64,000 bases of DNA, from positions 1 through 64,000 of the forward strand of contig NZ_CP024160.1 in NCBI RefSeq assembly GCF_002736145.1. The letters run 5' to 3'. Source of the stretch: Collinsella aerofaciens. Lineage in GTDB: Bacteria; Actinomycetota; Coriobacteriia; Coriobacteriales; Coriobacteriaceae. Below are positions 25,144-34,192 of this stretch, piece after piece. Position 1 is the stretch's first letter. Every line of letters starts with the position of its first letter. The position numbers were made by a program, and so were the translations under genes. The notes beneath the pieces are model-generated. The model was not told where the DNA came from, made no database searches, and saw nothing but the letters and a program-made list of their open reading frames with translations.

Positions 25144-25554
25144 CCTATGCTTGTTTAAGCAAACTTCCTGATAGTCGTGGAGCTGCTGTATCCCGACATG
25201 CAGGACGTCGTTCGGCTTAAACACCGGGTGCCGCATCCGCGAAACGAGTTGCGGTGCACCCTGTCCCAAAAGGCTGCCAAGTACCATGGCGTGAGCGTTG
25301 GGGTAGCCATCATTCAGCGTGGATACATCCGGATGCGCATAGATCCAGACGATTCCAACGTTCTCGTATTTCCCGTGCAGGTAATCGAAGAGGGCAAGCG
25401 ACACCATACAGTTGCCGCCGACGGTCACGACTCTGTCGGGGTTTTCTGCCGTAAGCTTCCTCTGCGCATCCTGAATCCCCGCCAGGACTTCGTCCTCGGC
25501 ATAGATGCGAACTGCCTCCCATTTCTCATGTTCAAGTTTTGGGACGCGTTTCAC
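25144..25554 (-). pseudogene. truncated arginase/agmatinase-family gene with mutated metal site
   Basis: The first 137 codons read as the N-terminal half of a ureohydrolase: VTVGGNCMVSLALFDYLHGKYE, WIYAHPDVSTLNDGYPNAHAMVLGSLLG, HVGIQQLHDYQE. The family's metal-binding GGDx and DAHxD motifs here read GGNC and YAHPD, so two aspartate ligands are lost. The C-terminal half is missing and the frame runs into unrelated fragments. Both the changes and the truncation point to a dead gene. Confidence 0.75.
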
Positions 25555-25584
25555 AATGCCGAGTGGGACCCCTGGACAGTCGGA

Positions 25585-26724
25585 TCACGTGGTGGCCCCC
25601 TTTGAGAGGGTCACGAGCATCACGGTTCCGTTCTCGGAACTTGCTTCGACCTCTACCGTGCCACCGTGAAGCGCTGCAATCTCCCAAACGAGTGCTAGTC
25701 CGAGTCCTGCGCCGCCGTATGCCCTGCTGCGGGATTTATCCAGGCGAAAGAACGGTTGGAAGATGCTCTCACGGTACTGCTTGGGTATTCCCGGGCCCTG
25801 GTCCTCGACTCGCAGGAACACGCGGCTGTTGTTGTCGCAGATGGAGACGTTGACAGTCGAGCCGGGGCGGCTGTAACGGATGGCATTTTCGACCAGGTTA
25901 AACACCAGCCGATAGAGGAGCGTGTCGCTCCCGATTACTAAAGCGTCTCCAGCACAATTGAGGGCTATGCCCTTATTTTCGGCAAGTGGCGCAAGGTCGG
26001 TGAGAACCTCTTCGGACAAGGGACCAAGTTCAACATCATCCTCGCAAGGAGCGCTGCGGAGCTCACTCATCTCGAGCAACACCTTGGTCATCCGCGACAT
26101 CCGCTCAGTTTGTTCTTGTAGCAGGCCGAGCAGCTCGGCTGTTTCGGGTTGCAAGCCGGAGTGCTCGGAGATGAATAGTTCAATCTGTGCCTGCATAAGG
26201 GCGAGCGGGGTGCGCAGCTCGTGTGCGGCGTTGCCGGTAAACTGACGCTGTGCAGAGAACCCTTCGCCAAGACGGGCGATCATGTCGTTGAATGAGGCGC
26301 TGCATCGCTGTAGCTCGGTGGGTACATCTTTGCTGAGCTTAATTTCGCTTAGGTTGTCAGGCTGCACGCGCTCAACCTGGGCTGCAAAAGCCCGTAGCGG
26401 TTTAAGTGCACGGCCGCTCACAAAGTATGCCAGCGCGCCGCCAAGGAGTGTGACTCCAGCCGTGATGTACCAGGCTGTCATGCCAAAAGACTCTTGTGCG
26501 TCGTTTACGACGATCGTGACCTTTTCATCGAGGGTCGCTTTCGTTGGGTCGAACGCCTGGGGCGAATCTTCGCCGGTTGCGTTAAAGGCCGAGATGTCAC
26601 TGCCGATGGCATCCATGTAGCGCATGCCCGTATAGCCGACCAGGCAGTTCGTTAGCACGCATGCCGCACACGTCAGCAGTGCCGTCATGATCGTTATGCG
26701 CCATTGCAGCGAAAGCCCTTTCAT
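25585..26724 (-). CDS. HAMP-type sensor histidine kinase
   Basis: A 379-residue membrane kinase. Two membrane helices (about 10-32 and 84-104) flank a short extracytoplasmic loop (about 33-80). A HAMP-like linker follows, then HisKA with the phosphorylated His168 in AAHELRTPL, and a HATPase domain (NLVENAIRYSRPG, DQGPGIP, GGAGLGLALVWEIAALHGG). Its ATG overlaps the response-regulator stop by four bases (ATGA), so the two are translated together. The pair is divergent from a redox operon (CXXC peptide, 4Fe-4S protein, thioredoxin lipoprotein), which is the likeliest target. Confidence 0.95.
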   Translation of the reverse strand: MKGLSLQWRITIMTALLTCAACVLTNCLVGYTGMRYMDAIGSDISAFNATGEDSPQAFDPTKATLDEKVTIVVNDAQESFGMTAWYITAGVTLLGGALAYFVSGRALKPLRAFAAQVERVQPDNLSEIKLSKDVPTELQRCSASFNDMIARLGEGFSAQRQFTGNAAHELRTPLALMQAQIELFISEHSGLQPETAELLGLLQEQTERMSRMTKVLLEMSELRSAPCEDDVELGPLSEEVLTDLAPLAENKGIALNCAGDALVIGSDTLLYRLVFNLVENAIRYSRPGSTVNVSICDNNSRVFLRVEDQGPGIPKQYRESIFQPFFRLDKSRSRAYGGAGLGLALVWEIAALHGGTVEVEASSENGTVMLVTLSKGATT

Positions 26725-27395
26725 TCGCCATCCTCCATAATGTAGCCCTCTCCAATCCGATTGCGAATCGGGTCGTGTCCCAATGCGCCGCGCAGTTTTT
26801 TGCGCAGCGACGAGATATGAACGCGAGTTGCGTTGCTAAAGCTGTTCACGGTGCTATCCCAAACGTGCTCTATAAGCTCCTCTTGGCTTACCGGTCGCCC
26901 CTGATTAAGCATCAGGTATTCCAAGATTCCCGTTTCCTTGCGTGTAAGAGATAGAGCCTCACTGTCCACGGAAGCGATGCGCGCCTTGGTGTCAAAGTTG
27001 AGCTTTCCGCAGGTTAATACTATGTCGCTTTGTGCGAAGCGCCTGAGGGTAAGGCTGCGGATCCTTGCCGCAAGTTCGTCCAGATGAAACGGCTTGGTAA
27101 GGTAATCGTTGGCGCCGGCATCGAGTCCGGCGACTTTATCGGATACTTCGCCACGTGCGGACAGAATCAGTACCTTGGTCTCGCAGTCGGTTTTCCTAAG
27201 TTCCTTGAGTACGGTCATGCCGTCGATACGGGGAAGGTTGAGGTCGAGTACCACGAGGTCGAAGGCCTCAACGTCCAGTAGGTCGAGCGCCTCCTGTCCG
27301 TCGTGACAGCAGTCGACGCTGTACGCCAAGTTTCGCAAACTGCGCGCGATTGCATCGCACAGTGCTCGCTCGTCCTCGACGATCAAAATACGCAT
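26721..27395 (-). CDS. OmpR-family response regulator
   Basis: A 224-residue regulator. ATG 27395 is preferred (AAGGAG six bases upstream) over ATG 27413. Residues 1-115 form the receiver domain (MRILIVEDE; phospho-acceptor Asp51 in VVLDLNLPRIDG; Lys in YLTKPFH). Residues about 130-222 form an OmpR winged helix (LTRKETGILEYLMLNQGRPVSQEELIEHVWD, VHISSLRKKL). It is the partner of the overlapping histidine kinase gene. Confidence 0.96.
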   Translation of the reverse strand: MRILIVEDERALCDAIARSLRNLAYSVDCCHDGQEALDLLDVEAFDLVVLDLNLPRIDGMTVLKELRKTDCETKVLILSARGEVSDKVAGLDAGANDYLTKPFHLDELAARIRSLTLRRFAQSDIVLTCGKLNFDTKARIASVDSEALSLTRKETGILEYLMLNQGRPVSQEELIEHVWDSTVNSFSNATRVHISSLRKKLRGALGHDPIRNRIGEGYIMEDGE

Positions 27396-27485
27396 AGCAG
27401 TCTCCTTGCACATTCCAAATCGCGCTTAACACGGATTTTATAGTCGATATGGTCCAATGGTCGCGTAACGAAAGGAGTGGTCAGG

Positions 27486-27632
27486 TTGTTCAAAGCGGTA
27501 AAACCCGTGATACAGGTCGCTTTGTTGATCGTCGGAATTGCCATGGTGTGCTTTGGCGTTATGCGTGGCGAGGCGGATGCCGTGCTGGCCAAAGCGATTA
27601 GGCTGTGCTTGGAGTGTATCGGAATTGGATAA
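27486..27632 (+). CDS. CD1871A-family CXXC mini-protein
   Basis: A 48-residue membrane peptide starting at TTG 27486, with AAAGGAG 8 bases upstream. It is one hydrophobic helix (VIQVALLIVGIAMVCFGVMRGEADAVL) ending in CLECIGIG, the CXXC signature of the CD1871A family of clostridial and coriobacterial mini-proteins. The family almost always precedes a 4Fe-4S membrane protein and a TlpA-like lipoprotein, exactly as here. Its stop overlaps the next start by 8 bases. Its role is unproven; a redox or metal relay is likely. Confidence 0.85.
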   Translation: MFKAVKPVIQVALLIVGIAMVCFGVMRGEADAVLAKAIRLCLECIGIG

Positions 27633-28527
27633 AAGAGAAAACACTGCGTCGCATGTTTTGGCCCGATTTCGCGGATTCATTCAGGCGGCGGCGACGCTCA
27701 TCACCAACATTCACTTGCCAAACTTTGCCAAAGGCGGCATCTATCAGGGCGCGGGAAAAACAGTCTGCGTACCTGGACTTAATTGCTATTCGTGCCCCGC
27801 GGCATCGGGTGCGTGCCCCATCGGGTCGTTCCAGTCGGTGGTAGGTTCATCCAAGTTTAACTTTTCCTACTACGTCACCGGTACGCTCATTTTGCTCGGC
27901 GTGCTGCTGGGTCGCTTTGTATGCGGCTTTCTGTGCCCGTTTGGCTGGCTGCAGGAGCTGCTTCACAAGATTCCCAGCAAAAAGCTTTCGACAAAAAGGC
28001 TCAAGGCGCTTACGTATGTCAAATACGTTGTGCTGCTATTTGCCGTGGTATTGCTGCCTGTGCTGTTGGTCAACGATCTGGGGATGGGCGACCCGTTCTT
28101 TTGCAAGTACATCTGTCCACAGGGTGTGCTCGAGGGCGCCATTCCGCTGGCCATTGCCAATGCCGGCATTCGATCTGCGTTGGGACATCTCTTTACTTGG
28201 AAACTTGCCGTTCTCGTTGCCGTGGTAGTGCTGAGCATTTTGTTCTACCGCCCTTTCTGCAAATGGATTTGTCCACTCGGCGCATTCTATGCGCTCATGA
28301 ATAGGGTGTCCTTGTTGGGGATTCAGGTTGACGCGTGCAAATGCGTCTCGTGCGGCAAGTGCTCAAAGGTTTGTCAGATGGACGTTGATGTGGTCCGCGC
28401 GCCCAATCATGCCGAGTGTATCCGGTGCGGAAAGTGCATCGGGGCCTGTCCTGTCGATGCCATCAGCTATCGCTATGGCCTGGATGTGTCGGCGGAAAAG
28501 CTTCCCTTGACCGCCGATAAAAAGTAA
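27625..28527 (+). CDS. NapH/MauN-like 4Fe-4S polyferredoxin membrane protein
   Basis: A 300-residue protein starting at TTG 27625, overlapping the mini-protein gene. Several membrane helices are interleaved with conserved cysteine motifs (CYSCPAASGACPIGS, FLCPFGWLQ, CKYICPQGVLEG, CKWICPLGAFY). Two bacterial ferredoxin 4Fe-4S clusters follow near the C-terminus (CVSCGKCSKVCQMD and CIRCGKCIGACPVDA). Such proteins pass electrons across the membrane; the downstream thioredoxin-like lipoprotein suggests they end in disulfide reduction outside the cell. Confidence 0.94.
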   Translation: MDKRENTASHVLARFRGFIQAAATLITNIHLPNFAKGGIYQGAGKTVCVPGLNCYSCPAASGACPIGSFQSVVGSSKFNFSYYVTGTLILLGVLLGRFVCGFLCPFGWLQELLHKIPSKKLSTKRLKALTYVKYVVLLFAVVLLPVLLVNDLGMGDPFFCKYICPQGVLEGAIPLAIANAGIRSALGHLFTWKLAVLVAVVVLSILFYRPFCKWICPLGAFYALMNRVSLLGIQVDACKCVSCGKCSKVCQMDVDVVRAPNHAECIRCGKCIGACPVDAISYRYGLDVSAEKLPLTADKK

Positions 28528-28556
28528 ACAAGCTTCGACAAAACGGAGGAATGACT

Positions 28557-29528
28557 ATGAAGCTTTCTAAGATTGCGGCCCTGTTTATGGTGCCGGTATT
28601 GGCCTTGTGCCTTGTGGCATGTTCGGCGCCCGGTGGCAATGCGAGCGAATCTGCGAGTTCCGATCCTAAGATCGCAGAACTCACTGCGCAGAAGCCGGCC
28701 AATGCCGACGAGGCCGCCGAGCTGTATGCGAAGCTCATGCAGAAGGAGAACGAGATCTTTTCGAGTGATAACGCGCTGTGGGAAAAGGTATTCAATGCGG
28801 CAAATAAAGACTCGGCAATGATTGAGGATGGCAGCAATTACGGCGATTTTCTGCTCAAGACCATCGACGGCGCCAAGGATGAGTTCACGGCGGATGAGCT
28901 TAAGACACTCAAGGCCGGTGCACAGCAGATCAAGGAGATCGAGGACAAGCTCGAGAGCCTGGAGAAGGAGTTCCCCGGCTGTGGAAGCACGCCGAGTGCA
29001 GGCGAGAGCGTCGACGCTTCGACCGCTGGCATGACGGCTGGTGCCAATGCTTCGAGCGAGGCGACGAAGTTCCCCAGCTTTACGGGCAAGGACCTGGATG
29101 GCAACGACGTGAACAGTGACGAGCTGTTCTCTAAGAACAAGGTCACCGTCATGAACTTCTGGTTCACCACGTGCAAGCCGTGCGTGGGCGAGCTGGGCGA
29201 TCTTGAGAAACTGAATAAGGAGCTTGCCGAGAAGGGCGGCCAGGTCGTGGGCGTCAACTCCTTTACGCTCGATGGCAACAAGGGCGAGATTGCAGATGCC
29301 AAGGACGTGCTGAGCAAGAAGGGCGTGACATATAAGAACATCTGGTTCAAGTCGGATAGCGAGGCCGGTAAGTTTACGTCAAATCTGTTCTCGTTCCCGA
29401 CAACGTATGTCATAGATCAGAATGGCAACATCGTAGGGGATCCAATCGTGGGAGCCATCAGCTCCGCCGAGCAGCGCGCGGCACTCGACAAACTTATCGA
29501 CCAAGCGATTGCGAATAGCGAGCAGTAA
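28557..29528 (+). CDS. TlpA/ResA-like thioredoxin-fold lipoprotein
   Basis: A 323-residue lipoprotein. ATG 28557 is favoured by the GGAGG spacing. The signal peptide ends in the lipobox LVACSAP. Residues about 30-135 are a helical spacer; residues about 168-320 are a redoxin domain with the active site WFTTCKPCVGELG and the cis-proline region SFPTTYVIDQNGNIVG. It probably reduces or resolves disulfides outside the membrane with electrons from the upstream 4Fe-4S protein. It is the last gene of the operon and is followed by a terminator. Confidence 0.93.
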   Translation: MKLSKIAALFMVPVLALCLVACSAPGGNASESASSDPKIAELTAQKPANADEAAELYAKLMQKENEIFSSDNALWEKVFNAANKDSAMIEDGSNYGDFLLKTIDGAKDEFTADELKTLKAGAQQIKEIEDKLESLEKEFPGCGSTPSAGESVDASTAGMTAGANASSEATKFPSFTGKDLDGNDVNSDELFSKNKVTVMNFWFTTCKPCVGELGDLEKLNKELAEKGGQVVGVNSFTLDGNKGEIADAKDVLSKKGVTYKNIWFKSDSEAGKFTSNLFSFPTTYVIDQNGNIVGDPIVGAISSAEQRAALDKLIDQAIANSEQ

Positions 29529-29607
29529 ACAACGCGTAAAGCATAGCGAGGATCGTGCGCCGCTGTGCGAAGTAGTCCGCTACCTTTCAAGATAAGCTCC
29601 ACCATAT

Positions 29608-29636
29608 AGAGGTCCCGCTCGGGACCTCTTCTTTTG
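29608..29636 (+). terminator. terminator after the TlpA-like lipoprotein gene
   Basis: AGAGGTCCC (29608-29616) pairs with GGGACCTCT (29621-29629), followed by TCTTTT. Confidence 0.85.
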
Positions 29637-29781
29637 GGCGCCGTCCCGTTCATTTTTTGGCACGCTTCGTTACATTCCTCACTGGCGCTGGTAAAAAATG
29701 GGGATAGAGTAGGACAAACGCGTCGAATACGAACGGCGGGGGAGAGCGGGCAGAGTGCCCGCGCGGGAGAGGTTGCCGTCC

Positions 29782-32700
29782 ATGCTGGAGCTCAAAGGTA
29801 TTTGCAAAAGGTACGTCACGCAGTCGTTTACGCAGGTGGCGCTCGATAACGTGAGCCTGGCTTTTCGCGATAACGAGTTCGTGGCCATTCTGGGACCTTC
29901 GGGGTCGGGTAAAACTACGATGCTCAACGTTATCGGTGGGCTCGATCATTTCGATTCTGGCGACCTGCTGATCGACGGTATTTCGACCAAAGACTTTCAC
30001 GATCGCGATTGGGATGCCTACCGCAACAACCGCATCGGCTTTGTGTTCCAGAGCTATAACCTCATTCCGCATCAGACCATTTTGGAAAACGTGGAGCTGG
30101 CGCTGACGCTCACGGGCGTGGGGCATGTCGAGCGCCGCCAGCGTGCGCGCGAGGCGTTGGAGAAAGTCGGCCTGGGCGAGCACGTTAACAAGCGTCCGAG
30201 TCAGCTGTCGGGTGGGCAGATGCAGCGCGTGGCCATTGCCCGTGCCCTGATCAACGATCCCGAGATCGTGCTGGCCGACGAGCCGACCGGCGCCTTAGAC
30301 TCAACGACATCCGTGCAGGTCATGGATCTGCTCAAGGACGTGGCGCGCGACCGCCTGGTCATCATGGTCACGCACAATCCCGAGCTGGCGTACAAGTACG
30401 CTACGCGCATCGTCAACCTAGCGGACGGCAAGATCACTGACGATTCCGATCCTTTTGATGTTGCCAAGGCCACGCGCCGCGAGGCCAAGCCTACGCGCAA
30501 AACCTCGATGAGCTTTGTGACAGCGCTGGGGCTTTCTGCCCGAAACCTCATGACCAAGAAGGGCCGTACGGCCATGACGGCCTTTGCGGGGTCGATTGGC
30601 ATTATCGGCATCGCGGCGATCCTGGCGCTTTCCAATGGCGTGAACAATTACATCAAAAAGGTCGAGGAGGATACGCTCTCGAGTTACCCGCTTACGATCT
30701 CCAAGCAGGATTACGACCTGTCGTCCATGATGGGCGGACAGGGGGCTGTGGATGATGGCTCGCCTGAAAACGCGGATTCGTCCGACGACAGTGCCGGCGG
30801 CAAGGCTCGGGGGACCGATAAGATTCCCGTGGTCACGGCCGTAAAGGATATGTTTGCAAGTGTTAAGTCCAACGACATGACGAGCTTCAAGGCATGGCTC
30901 GATGCCGGTGGCGATGGCATCGATAAAGAAGTCAACGCCATTCAGTACGGCTATGGTGTGACGCCGGTTGTCTATCGTGCCGGCAAGGGCGATGAGAAGC
31001 CTGTCCGGCTGGTGCCTAACGCTATGACTGAGGCCATGAGCGGCGGCGCGAGTTCGGCGGCGACGGTGAGCATGGAGTCCATGGGAACCTCGGTCTTTAA
31101 CGAGATGATTGACGACCAGAGCCTGCTCGACAGCCAGTACGATGTCGTGGCGGGGCATTGGCCTACGTCTGCTAACGAAGCCGTGATGGTGCTTTCGAGC
31201 CGCGGCACGGTGGGCGATTACACGCTCTACAGCATCGGTGCGCTGGATATCGATGAGCTCAACGACCTGGTTAACAGCGCCATGGCGGCCGACGGTGGGG
31301 TCGAAACGCCCGAGACCGGCACCGACTTTACCTACGACGATGCGCTGTCCACGACGTTTAAGGTGCTGTCGCCGGCCGATGCCTATCGTAAAAACGAAGA
31401 GACCGGCATGTGGACCGACATGTCTGGTGACGCCGACTTTATGGCCGCCAAGGTTGCCGACGGTATTGACGTGCGCATTGTGGGCGTGGTGCGACCTAAC
31501 GAGACGGCCAATGCGAGTGCATTGTCTCCGGGCATTGCCTATACGCATGCACTAACTCGCCAGCTTATGGAGCGCGCCACCGATTCGCAGATTGTTCAGG
31601 AGCAACTTGCCCACCCCGAGACGGATGTCTTTACGGGCAAAACTTTCGACGAACTGCAAGGCGAGGCCAAACAAGGAGTGGATCTGGGCAGCATGTTCAG
31701 TGTGGACGAGGCGGCGCTCAAGAGCGCGTTCTCGTTCGATACGTCTGCGCTCTCGGGCGCTGCCGGCGGTATGGACCTTTCTGGTATCGACTTGTCCGGG
31801 CTGGACATTGACCTTTCGGGCGTTGGAAGGGGCATCGACTTCAGCGACATCATGGCAAAAGCACCGGCCCCAGATTTCTCGGGCATCTTTGACGGTCTGG
31901 AACTCACACCCGAGCAAATGCAGCAGGCGGGAACGCTTGCCAACCAGCTGTTTGAGGGCTTTTTGCAGTCTGATCAGTTTAAGGCGCTGTCGCCCGAAGA
32001 TCTTAACGACGCGTCGAAGCTCGCCGCCGCGTTCTCGACGTATCTTGAGAATGATGCCGCGGCCCAGCAAATCCTGGTCCAGCTCAAAGCGCTCGGCGGC
32101 GATGCCCTGGCAGAGCGCCTGCAGTACGCGATGACCGACTATGTGCAAAAGCAGCTGGCTCCGTATCTGCAGCAGGCTATGGATCAGGTGATGAAGACAA
32201 TTAGCGAGCAGATTGCGACGACGGTATCGTCCCAGCTCAAGGCGGGTGCAGCGGGACTTATGGACCAGATGGCGACGCAGATGTCTTCGAGTTTTGCCAA
32301 CCTGGCGAGCGCTATGCGTGTGGATGCGAGTGCCTTTGCTCGTGCCATCCATTTCAACATGGACGCCGAGGACCTGAGTTCGCTCATGATGAGCTATGCC
32401 AAGGCTTCGAAGCTCACCTACGACAACAATCTGACCACGTTGGGCTATGCGGATGAGGCAGACCCCATCTCGGTTAAGATTTTCCCGCGCGACTTTGAGG
32501 CCAAAGAGCGCGTGCTCGATCACATCGATGCGTACAACAAGCAGGTCAAAGCCGCTGGTCACGATGAACAGGCAATCTCGTACACCGACTACATGGGCAT
32601 CATCATGGGCTCGGTGACCGACATCGTGAACACCATCAGCTTGGTGCTCATCGCATTCGTGAGTATCAGCCTGGTGGTGAGCTCCATCATGATCGGCATC

Positions 32701-33036
32701 ATCACCTACATCAGCGTGCTGGAGCGCAAAAAGGAGATTGGCATCCTGCGCGCGATCGGCGCGTCAAAGCGCAACGTGGCCAACGTATTCAATGCCGAGA
32801 CCTTTATCGAGGGCCTCATTGCCGGCGTCTTTGCTATTGTCGTCGTAGTGGCCGTGAGCTTCCCGGTCAATGCTTGGGCGCTTGCGGCCAAACAGGTCCC
32901 CAACCTGATGAGCCTGCCCGTGCAGGATGCGCTGGTGCTCATCGCGATTTCGGTGCTGCTGACGGTCGTCGCCGGTCTGCTGCCGGCCCGCAGTGCATCC
33001 AAAAAGGACCCCGTGGAAGCCCTGCGCTCCGAATAA
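29782..33036 (+). CDS. MacB-type ABC transporter, ATPase and permease fused, with a very large outer domain
   Basis: A 1,084-residue protein from ATG 29782. Residues 1-225 are an ABC ATPase (Walker A GPSGSGKTT at 38-46, signature LSGGQMQRVAIARAL near 142, Walker B VLADEPTGALD near 163). A first membrane helix lies near 265-285; an unusually long extracytoplasmic segment of about 650 residues follows, including helical stretches and a Gly/Asp/Ser-rich low-complexity run near 670-700 (SGIDLSGLDIDLSGVG). Three further membrane helices with FtsX/MacB motifs lie in the last 150 residues (LERKKEIGILRAIGASKRNV). Such proteins couple ATP use to mechanical work or peptide/lipid export. The outer domain far exceeds MacB's usual ~220 residues. 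Confidence 0.93.
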   Translation: MLELKGICKRYVTQSFTQVALDNVSLAFRDNEFVAILGPSGSGKTTMLNVIGGLDHFDSGDLLIDGISTKDFHDRDWDAYRNNRIGFVFQSYNLIPHQTILENVELALTLTGVGHVERRQRAREALEKVGLGEHVNKRPSQLSGGQMQRVAIARALINDPEIVLADEPTGALDSTTSVQVMDLLKDVARDRLVIMVTHNPELAYKYATRIVNLADGKITDDSDPFDVAKATRREAKPTRKTSMSFVTALGLSARNLMTKKGRTAMTAFAGSIGIIGIAAILALSNGVNNYIKKVEEDTLSSYPLTISKQDYDLSSMMGGQGAVDDGSPENADSSDDSAGGKARGTDKIPVVTAVKDMFASVKSNDMTSFKAWLDAGGDGIDKEVNAIQYGYGVTPVVYRAGKGDEKPVRLVPNAMTEAMSGGASSAATVSMESMGTSVFNEMIDDQSLLDSQYDVVAGHWPTSANEAVMVLSSRGTVGDYTLYSIGALDIDELNDLVNSAMAADGGVETPETGTDFTYDDALSTTFKVLSPADAYRKNEETGMWTDMSGDADFMAAKVADGIDVRIVGVVRPNETANASALSPGIAYTHALTRQLMERATDSQIVQEQLAHPETDVFTGKTFDELQGEAKQGVDLGSMFSVDEAALKSAFSFDTSALSGAAGGMDLSGIDLSGLDIDLSGVGRGIDFSDIMAKAPAPDFSGIFDGLELTPEQMQQAGTLANQLFEGFLQSDQFKALSPEDLNDASKLAAAFSTYLENDAAAQQILVQLKALGGDALAERLQYAMTDYVQKQLAPYLQQAMDQVMKTISEQIATTVSSQLKAGAAGLMDQMATQMSSSFANLASAMRVDASAFARAIHFNMDAEDLSSLMMSYAKASKLTYDNNLTTLGYADEADPISVKIFPRDFEAKERVLDHIDAYNKQVKAAGHDEQAISYTDYMGIIMGSVTDIVNTISLVLIAFVSISLVVSSIMIGIITYISVLERKKEIGILRAIGASKRNVANVFNAETFIEGLIAGVFAIVVVVAVSFPVNAWALAAKQVPNLMSLPVQDALVLIAISVLLTVVAGLLPARSASKKDPVEALRSE

Positions 33037-33037
33037 T

Positions 33038-33064
33038 GTGACAAAGGGACAGTCCCTTTGTCAC
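33038..33064. repeat. perfect 27-base palindrome, GGGACAGTCCC-core repeat family
   Basis: GTGACAAAGGGAC (33038-33050) and GTCCCTTTGTCAC (33052-33064) pair perfectly around one base. It is the tightest member of a group of intergenic palindromes in this window that share a GGGAC..TCC..TTT core. It may also serve as a terminator for the ABC gene. Confidence 0.8.
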
Positions 33065-33089
33065 GTCCGTTGATATGAGAGAAGAGTAG

Positions 33090-34043
33090 ATGATCCTTTC
33101 GCTGGCCCCTATGGAGGGGATTACCGGGCATGTGTTCCGCCGCGTGCATGCGGAGTGCTTTGGTGCGCTCGACTGCTATTACACGCCGTTTTTGCCGCCG
33201 CCGCGGGTTGGCAATCGTTTTGGTGGCAAGGCGTTTAAGGAGATCGATCCTGCCAACAACCAGGGGCTCAACGTGGTGCCTCAGCTGATGTCCAAGAACG
33301 CGGACGAGTTTGTGTGGGCGGCGCAGGTGCTTGCCGACATGGGCTATCGCGAGGTCAACCTCAACTTGGGTTGCCCTTCGGGAACGGTTGTCGCCAAGGG
33401 CAAGGGCTCGGGTTTCTTGCGCAATCTCGACGAGCTCGAGGTGTTCTTGAGCGATGTGTGCGAGCGGTCGCCGTTGCCGGTATCGGTCAAGACCAGGCTG
33501 GGGCTGGAGAGCGACGACGAATACGAGCGCGTGCTCGATCTGTATTGCCGCATGCCGCTGGCAGAGCTGATTGTGCACCCGCGCGTGCAAAAGGACCGCT
33601 ATACGGGCTCGCCGCGCAAGGAGTTCTATGGCGAAACGCTGGAGCGTGCGCCGTTTCCGGTCGCCTATAACGGTGACATTTTTGATCTTGAGGATATGGA
33701 TGCGCTGGTAGAGGCCTATCCCGACACGCGCCATGTGATGTTGGGGCGTGGCCTGCTCGCGAACCCCGCTCTGGCTCGTATAGTCAACGGCGGTTCTGCT
33801 GCCACGGCAGCCGAGCTGCAGCGCTTCCACGACACGCTGTTCGCAGCCTATGCGGATGAGATTGGCGGCAATGCGGTCTTTCGTATGAAGGAGTGGTGGT
33901 TCTACGCCAAGTGCGCTTTCGCTGACCCCGCTACCGTTCACAAGCTCGTACGTAAGACCAAAAAGGTCGACGAATACCGCGCCGCCGTCGAGCGCGTCTT
34001 TCGCGAGCAGCCACTTGCACCCATAGCCCGCTTCCACGGCTAG
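33090..34043 (+). CDS. dus: tRNA-dihydrouridine synthase family protein
   Basis: A 317-residue FMN-dependent enzyme that reduces uridine to dihydrouridine in tRNA D-loops. The TIM-barrel motifs are APMEGITGHVFRR, the catalytic Cys95 in NLNLGCPSGTVVAKGKGSGFL, VSVKTRLGL, HPRVQKDRYTG, YNGDIFD and MLGRGLLANP. ATG 33090 is used; its ribosome site (GAGAAGAG) is modest. It stands alone between two palindromic repeats, downstream of the large ABC gene. The exact position specificity (DusA, B or C type) is not assigned. Confidence 0.93.
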   Translation: MILSLAPMEGITGHVFRRVHAECFGALDCYYTPFLPPPRVGNRFGGKAFKEIDPANNQGLNVVPQLMSKNADEFVWAAQVLADMGYREVNLNLGCPSGTVVAKGKGSGFLRNLDELEVFLSDVCERSPLPVSVKTRLGLESDDEYERVLDLYCRMPLAELIVHPRVQKDRYTGSPRKEFYGETLERAPFPVAYNGDIFDLEDMDALVEAYPDTRHVMLGRGLLANPALARIVNGGSAATAAELQRFHDTLFAAYADEIGGNAVFRMKEWWFYAKCAFADPATVHKLVRKTKKVDEYRAAVERVFREQPLAPIARFHG

Positions 34044-34044
34044 T

Positions 34045-34098
34045 TAGTCGTTGGACGTTCTTTAACGACTAGTCATTTAAGAACGTCCCCAATGACTA
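34045..34098. repeat. two head-to-head hairpins of the GGGAC-core repeat family
   Basis: TAGTCGTT (34045-34052) pairs with AACGACTA (34064-34071); TAGTCATT (34070-34077) pairs with AATGACTA (34091-34098). The inner sequences are reverse complements of each other (ACGTTCTTT versus AAGAACGTCCCC), so two inverted copies abut. A related copy lies at 35673-35699. Confidence 0.75.
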
Positions 34099-34113
34099 TG
34101 TTGCAAAAAGCAG

Positions 34114-34164
34114 TACGCCAGCATCCAAAGATGTCAAAAAATGTCGACTTTGGATGCTGGCGTA
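34114..34164. repeat. 51-base hairpin element, left copy
   Basis: TACGCCAGCATCCAAAG (34114-34130) pairs perfectly with CTTTGGATGCTGGCGTA (34148-34164). A nearly identical element is at 35728-35778. Each follows a GGGAC-core hairpin, so the two form a cassette present twice, one on each side of the genes between them. Confidence 0.85.
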
Positions 34165-34192
34165 TATGTTTGGGTCGGCGGGGGAGTTGAGT

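Noticed and set aside
31552-32562. Minus-strand frame opposite the MacB-like gene (336 codons)
   Set aside because: Shadow frame; composition matches complement of the real gene and it has no ribosome site.
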